Source: Apophysomyces variabilis
Taxonomy: Eukaryota > Mucoromycota > Mucoromycetes > Mucorales > Mucoraceae
Direction: 5' to 3'
Assembly (NCBI GenBank): GCA_002749535.1
Contig: MZZL01000402.1
Span: forward strand, 338,508 to 402,507
Length of the DNA stretch: 64,000 nucleotides
Under the pieces are notes generated by a model. It was not told the origin of the DNA. It did not search any database and worked only from the letters and a program-made list of their open reading frames with translations. The position numbers and the translations under genes were made by a program. Position 1 is the stretch's first letter; every line of letters starts with the position of its first letter. Below, in pieces: positions 60,821-64,000 of the stretch.

Positions 60821-62086
60821 ATGAGTGAGATTATCCATAAAGCCCCTGCGCATTACGTTCTCAATTATTCATCCACCCCTATGGTGAACGATATGGATCA
60901 CGTCATCTCACCAAAGTCTAATTCCCAACCATCCCTCGAGAATGGTCAACGACAATCTTACAATGCCTATCAAGGTATTCCCCATTTCGTGCATTTCATC
61001 TAAAAACGATGACACGATTGGATAGCGGAAACTAAAAAAAGATCATTCCCAACTTAGAGTATGCCCTGCGGCAAATGCCTGTGAGATATCCCGGGATGCC
61101 TGTCGCATACCCCATTACAAATTATAACTATTTCCCTGAGCAACCGTCAAAAGATATCGTCCAAAGTCCTGAATCAACCCCCGCAAAGTCACCATCTACA
61201 GCTCAGACGACAGCCACCGCCACACTTCCCGCTGCTACCATTCAGCATGACGCAATGCCAATGACACAGACCCCACTATCTACAGCTCGTGTCGTATTAT
61301 CCCATCCAAGTTCCTCCATGATGACACCTGTTGCATCAACATCAGCTTCGACTGCAGAACGTGTCAAAGAAACAATAGCACGCGCCAATTCATTGCCTGT
61401 AGAATTTTTCCAAACGGAATTTCACGAATATTCCAAAGAATCCTATGAAAAGAAACTCAACTCAAAGCGAAATAAACGCAAACGGTCAGCTGCTCAAACA
61501 AACACTGATGAAAGTTCAGCCGAAGAATCTTTGCCCAACAAACGGAAAAAGAGTATTTCTGAGAAAAAAGGTGACGATGAATCCGATGAAGCCCAGGAAG
61601 AGTAAGCTATACTATGGTTAATAGCCAAGCAACGGTACTGATGCCTAAATCAAAAAGCCTTAGTAGCTCAGAAATACGTCGACAGATCCACATCCAATCA
61701 GAACAAAAGCGTCGCGCTCAGATCAGAGATGGTTTTGAGGAACTACGAAGCCATCTGCCTGGATGTAACAATAAGAAGATGAGCAAAGCGACACTGCTTA
61801 CACGAAGTAAGTTATTGCTGCAGTGAAATGTGTAGATCAGTTCAGCTGATGATCTGTTACTTTTTTTTTGCATAGCTGTACAGCATATGGAACACCTGAG
61901 GAGCATGCAGAATGAGCTTCTGGCAGAAGTAGAACGACTTGCGCAAGAGAACGAGAATTTAAAAAAGTAATACGACCATAAAAAGCGGACAAAAATTATA
62001 GATAACTAACATGTAAATGGCTTAGGTTTCAGCAGGGTATCCTTCAATCTCAGGGAATTGATAAAATGTACAATGCTACATTTTAA
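60821..62086 (+). CDS. bHLH-leucine zipper transcription factor
   Basis: ATG at 60821. Five exons. Intron 1 near 60975-61057 joins NAYQ to EYALRQMP. Intron 2 (GA|GTAAGC at about 61601 to CCTTAG) joins DEAQEE to DSSEIRRQ. Intron 3 (near 61807-61876) joins LLTR to TVQHMEHLR. A last intron joins ENLKK to FQQGIL, with stop at 62084-62086. Residues about 45-250 are Pro/Ser/Thr/Ala-rich with a basic KRNKRKR segment. The C-terminal bHLH has basic region RRQIHIQSEQKRRAQIRD with His, Glu and Arg at the 5-9-13 positions that read CACGTG-type E-boxes. Helix 1 is FEELRSHLP, helix 2 KMSKATLLTRTVQHMEHLRS, followed by a short zipper (LLAEVERLAQENENLK). This resembles Max/Mlx/USF-like factors. Target genes unknown. 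Confidence 0.85.
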
Positions 62087-63720
62087 TTTGATAACTCTCA
62101 CTGCGAAGTAGCCAGTATTCCTCACTTTCTTTTTTATTATTTCGAGTTCTTTGATGTAGTTTTGTTTTTTCTGTACTTAGCGTTCGTATTTTCGCACATA
62201 GTCTTTTATCCTTTTCTCTGTGTACACAATTTTTTACTGTCCATGATCCGAATATAGAGACAAAAACGTCTAGCACTTGTGTATCAAACGATCAAACCTG
62301 TCTACTATTTGAGAGACTGATCGGACTGATACTTAAAGTTGGTCAACGAGTAACGTCTTTTTCTTTTGTACTATATATTTCACACAGACCGGCCTTATTT
62401 TAGGCGTGTCATTCCTTTTGGTTATGATGTTAATTAATCAGCAGTCAATGTTAATCCTTCTTATGTATGCTTTTAGTGGTATCTTACGGACTCATGAACG
62501 TTTCAATTATTGTCCTCGGACAAAGCAACTGTATAAAAAGCATACTCTTGCACATTAGTATGGGGAGAACAATCATGGATCGTAGTACAGCAGACAGCAT
62601 AAGTATGCGATGGGTCGTAGAAACTCGATGACAACATATCCTATGATAAAAGGAGTCGATCTTCGAACTTAACCAATTATCATCCTCACTTGCTGACACT
62701 CATCATAGCAGTAATCATGAAGATATACACTTTACTACCATTATTTACAGACGATTACTCTAAGAGGTAGAATACAAAAATTTTATGATCTTTTTCTTCA
62801 TACTGAGGTTTCCCCTCCTCAACCTTTTGCATTTTACAAGCAGCGAATGCGATTGGTCAAGACTAACATAAAGCAAAGATAAAGAAGATATCGTACTTCT
62901 TGTAAATACGTGACATTCGGTCATTCTTAGCCAATATATTTATATTGACTATGCTAACCTTGAATTCAAGCATGCTCGGACAAAGCCATCATTTTATTTA
63001 TAATGACAGGATAAAGCACATAGTATACATCCACTTCGGGTTCTCCAGAGGTTCACCAAATCCTCCATTATATCTTTTCACGATAGCTTGTTTTGCTATC
63101 CTTAACCTCTCCGATCCGTTTCACCACCTTTCCTACCACACTTACACAAGGCGGATCCATAGACAGTGGACAGGTCTCGACAAGATAACGGCACGTCTTT
63201 GCACTATGGGTTCACCATCAATGTCTCGGAGATATAGCTGTCACGAAGGCAGGAATGAAGACCGATTTCAGTGATAGATAGAGTTAGATATGAAAATTCA
63301 ATTAATTTGCACCAGCGAACACGATAACTTTTCATGGACGCAAAATCTATTTCAGAGTAGCGCGAAACGTAGTTCAATAAACAGTAACCTTCCGTACGTT
63401 GCTGGTCGTGCGTTGGTACGGCGTAACCGATGCCGTACATCATTTTTAGAAACCGATGTCGCTACGACACATCGATTCGCTAGAATGGTTAGGCCAACGT
63501 TCACAATCGCTCGATCCAAACTGAATAAAATCATCGCAACTACAATTCTTTTCCACAGAGTCTGTTCCATCTATTGGCTTTATAAGGAAAGGCAACGTCC
63601 AGTGGAAGACTGTAGGGCCAAGGTGAAGAAAAAGTTGGCTCCGTTTATACAAGGTTCACTTTTCTAATTCCACAATCGCATGATTCATTGTTAGAACCCC
63701 GTTTAACTCTTTATCTTCAC
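62087..63720. other. Intergenic, no supported gene
   Basis: About 1.6 kb. The 125-codon plus frame at 63290-63667 begins with ATG and is Arg/Lys-rich, but the antisense strand is open too and no domain is seen; not called. Confidence 0.4.
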
Positions 63721-63734
63721 AGTATTTTAAGTTG

Positions 63735-63905
63735 GGGATTGGGACATCGTCAATTTTATTTTGGGACAGAGGAAGGATTTTTTGGGACACAGCGAAATTC
63801 AAATTCAGACACCCGTAAATTTAAGGTCACTGTAAATCGGTGACGCCAAGCAAAAAATTGAGACACAGTACAAGATTACTTTTGAGACAATAGTTTTGGG
63901 ACTAC
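63735..63905 (+). repeat. Cluster of TTGGGACA-type short direct repeats
   Basis: Variants of TT(G/A)(G/A)GACA occur at about 63739, 63761, 63782, 63803, 63857, 63881 and 63896, spaced 15-55 bp, immediately upstream of an ORF running off the window. Arrays like this are typical of subterminal transposase-binding sites. Confidence 0.5.
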
Positions 63906-63937
63906 GTATCTTTCTTCGATTTAATCAATAAGCGCGT

Positions 63938-64000
63938 ATGGACTTCATTAATTACGTTCCAGTACACAGTGAAAGCATCTCTGACACAGAAGATGAGGAT
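63938..64000 (+). CDS. 5' end of an open frame, probably of a transposable element
   Basis: ATG at 63938 followed by 20 open codons to the window edge, reading MDFINYVPVHSESISDTEDE. Acidic N-terminus. The short-repeat cluster just upstream suggests it is the transposase or accessory gene of a mobile element, but the coding sequence seen is too short for assignment. Confidence 0.35.
   Translation, partial: MDFINYVPVHSESISDTEDED

Noticed and set aside
63290..63667. 125-codon Arg/Lys-rich plus frame
   Set aside because: Antisense frames of similar length overlap it and no conserved motif is visible.

Overview
The window is nuclear DNA of a filamentous fungus, most likely an early-diverging lineage of the Mucoromycota (Mucorales-like). 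Genes are AT-rich and split by many short introns (about 50-70 nt). They encode clear eukaryotic housekeeping proteins (COA3, coatomer epsilon, TIM10, SUV3, VPS39, VPS20, GNA1) beside proteins typical of these moulds (chitin deacetylase, several unnamed membrane proteins). The phylum call is an inference from protein flavour and intron style; no rRNA or tRNA gene is visible.

Layout. 0-13 kb: left-edge fragment of VPS20 (ESCRT-III), a glutamine-amidotransferase-like gene that has lost its nucleophile, COA3, an unnamed leucine-rich protein, a 575-nt poly-A block ending in one N, then a compact run of COPE, a thymine-DNA-glycosylase-like gene and a tail-anchored endonuclease/exonuclease/phosphatase (EEP) protein. 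13-24 kb: a steryl-ester/acid lipase, GNA1, a two-hotdog acyl-CoA thioesterase, a decayed TnpB/Fanzor-like remnant and the mitochondrial helicase SUV3. 24-32 kb: gene-poor, with the first copy of a small inverted-repeat element, a secreted chitin-deacetylase-type gene containing an 8-nt exon, and a decayed pogo/Tigger transposon with intact ends. 32-34 kb: a coiled-coil + PB1-like + MATH gene. 34-44 kb is mostly empty apart from one member of a pair of related unnamed genes and the second small-element copy. 44-57 kb is dense again: a four-pass membrane protein, TIM10, a 99-aa membrane protein, two adjacent PPxY-tailed membrane proteins, VPS39, and the second member of the unnamed pair. 57-64 kb holds a DDE-type transposase remnant, a 212-bp exact duplication around an N (probable assembly fault), a bHLH-zipper transcription factor, and what looks like the 5' end of another transposable element.

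Functionally the named genes group loosely around endomembrane traffic (VPS20, COPE, VPS39, and perhaps the PPxY proteins through a Rsp5-type ligase), mitochondrial biogenesis (COA3, TIM10, SUV3) and wall/lipid metabolism (GNA1, chitin deacetylase, lipase, thioesterase). No operon-like logic is expected or seen. The best candidates for undescribed biology are the paralogous coiled-coil pair at 40.3-41.4 and 55.5-56.5 kb, the PB1-like/MATH protein, and the tandem PPxY membrane proteins. Exon limits were worked out by eye from reading frame plus GT/AG sites and are approximate unless a position is stated.
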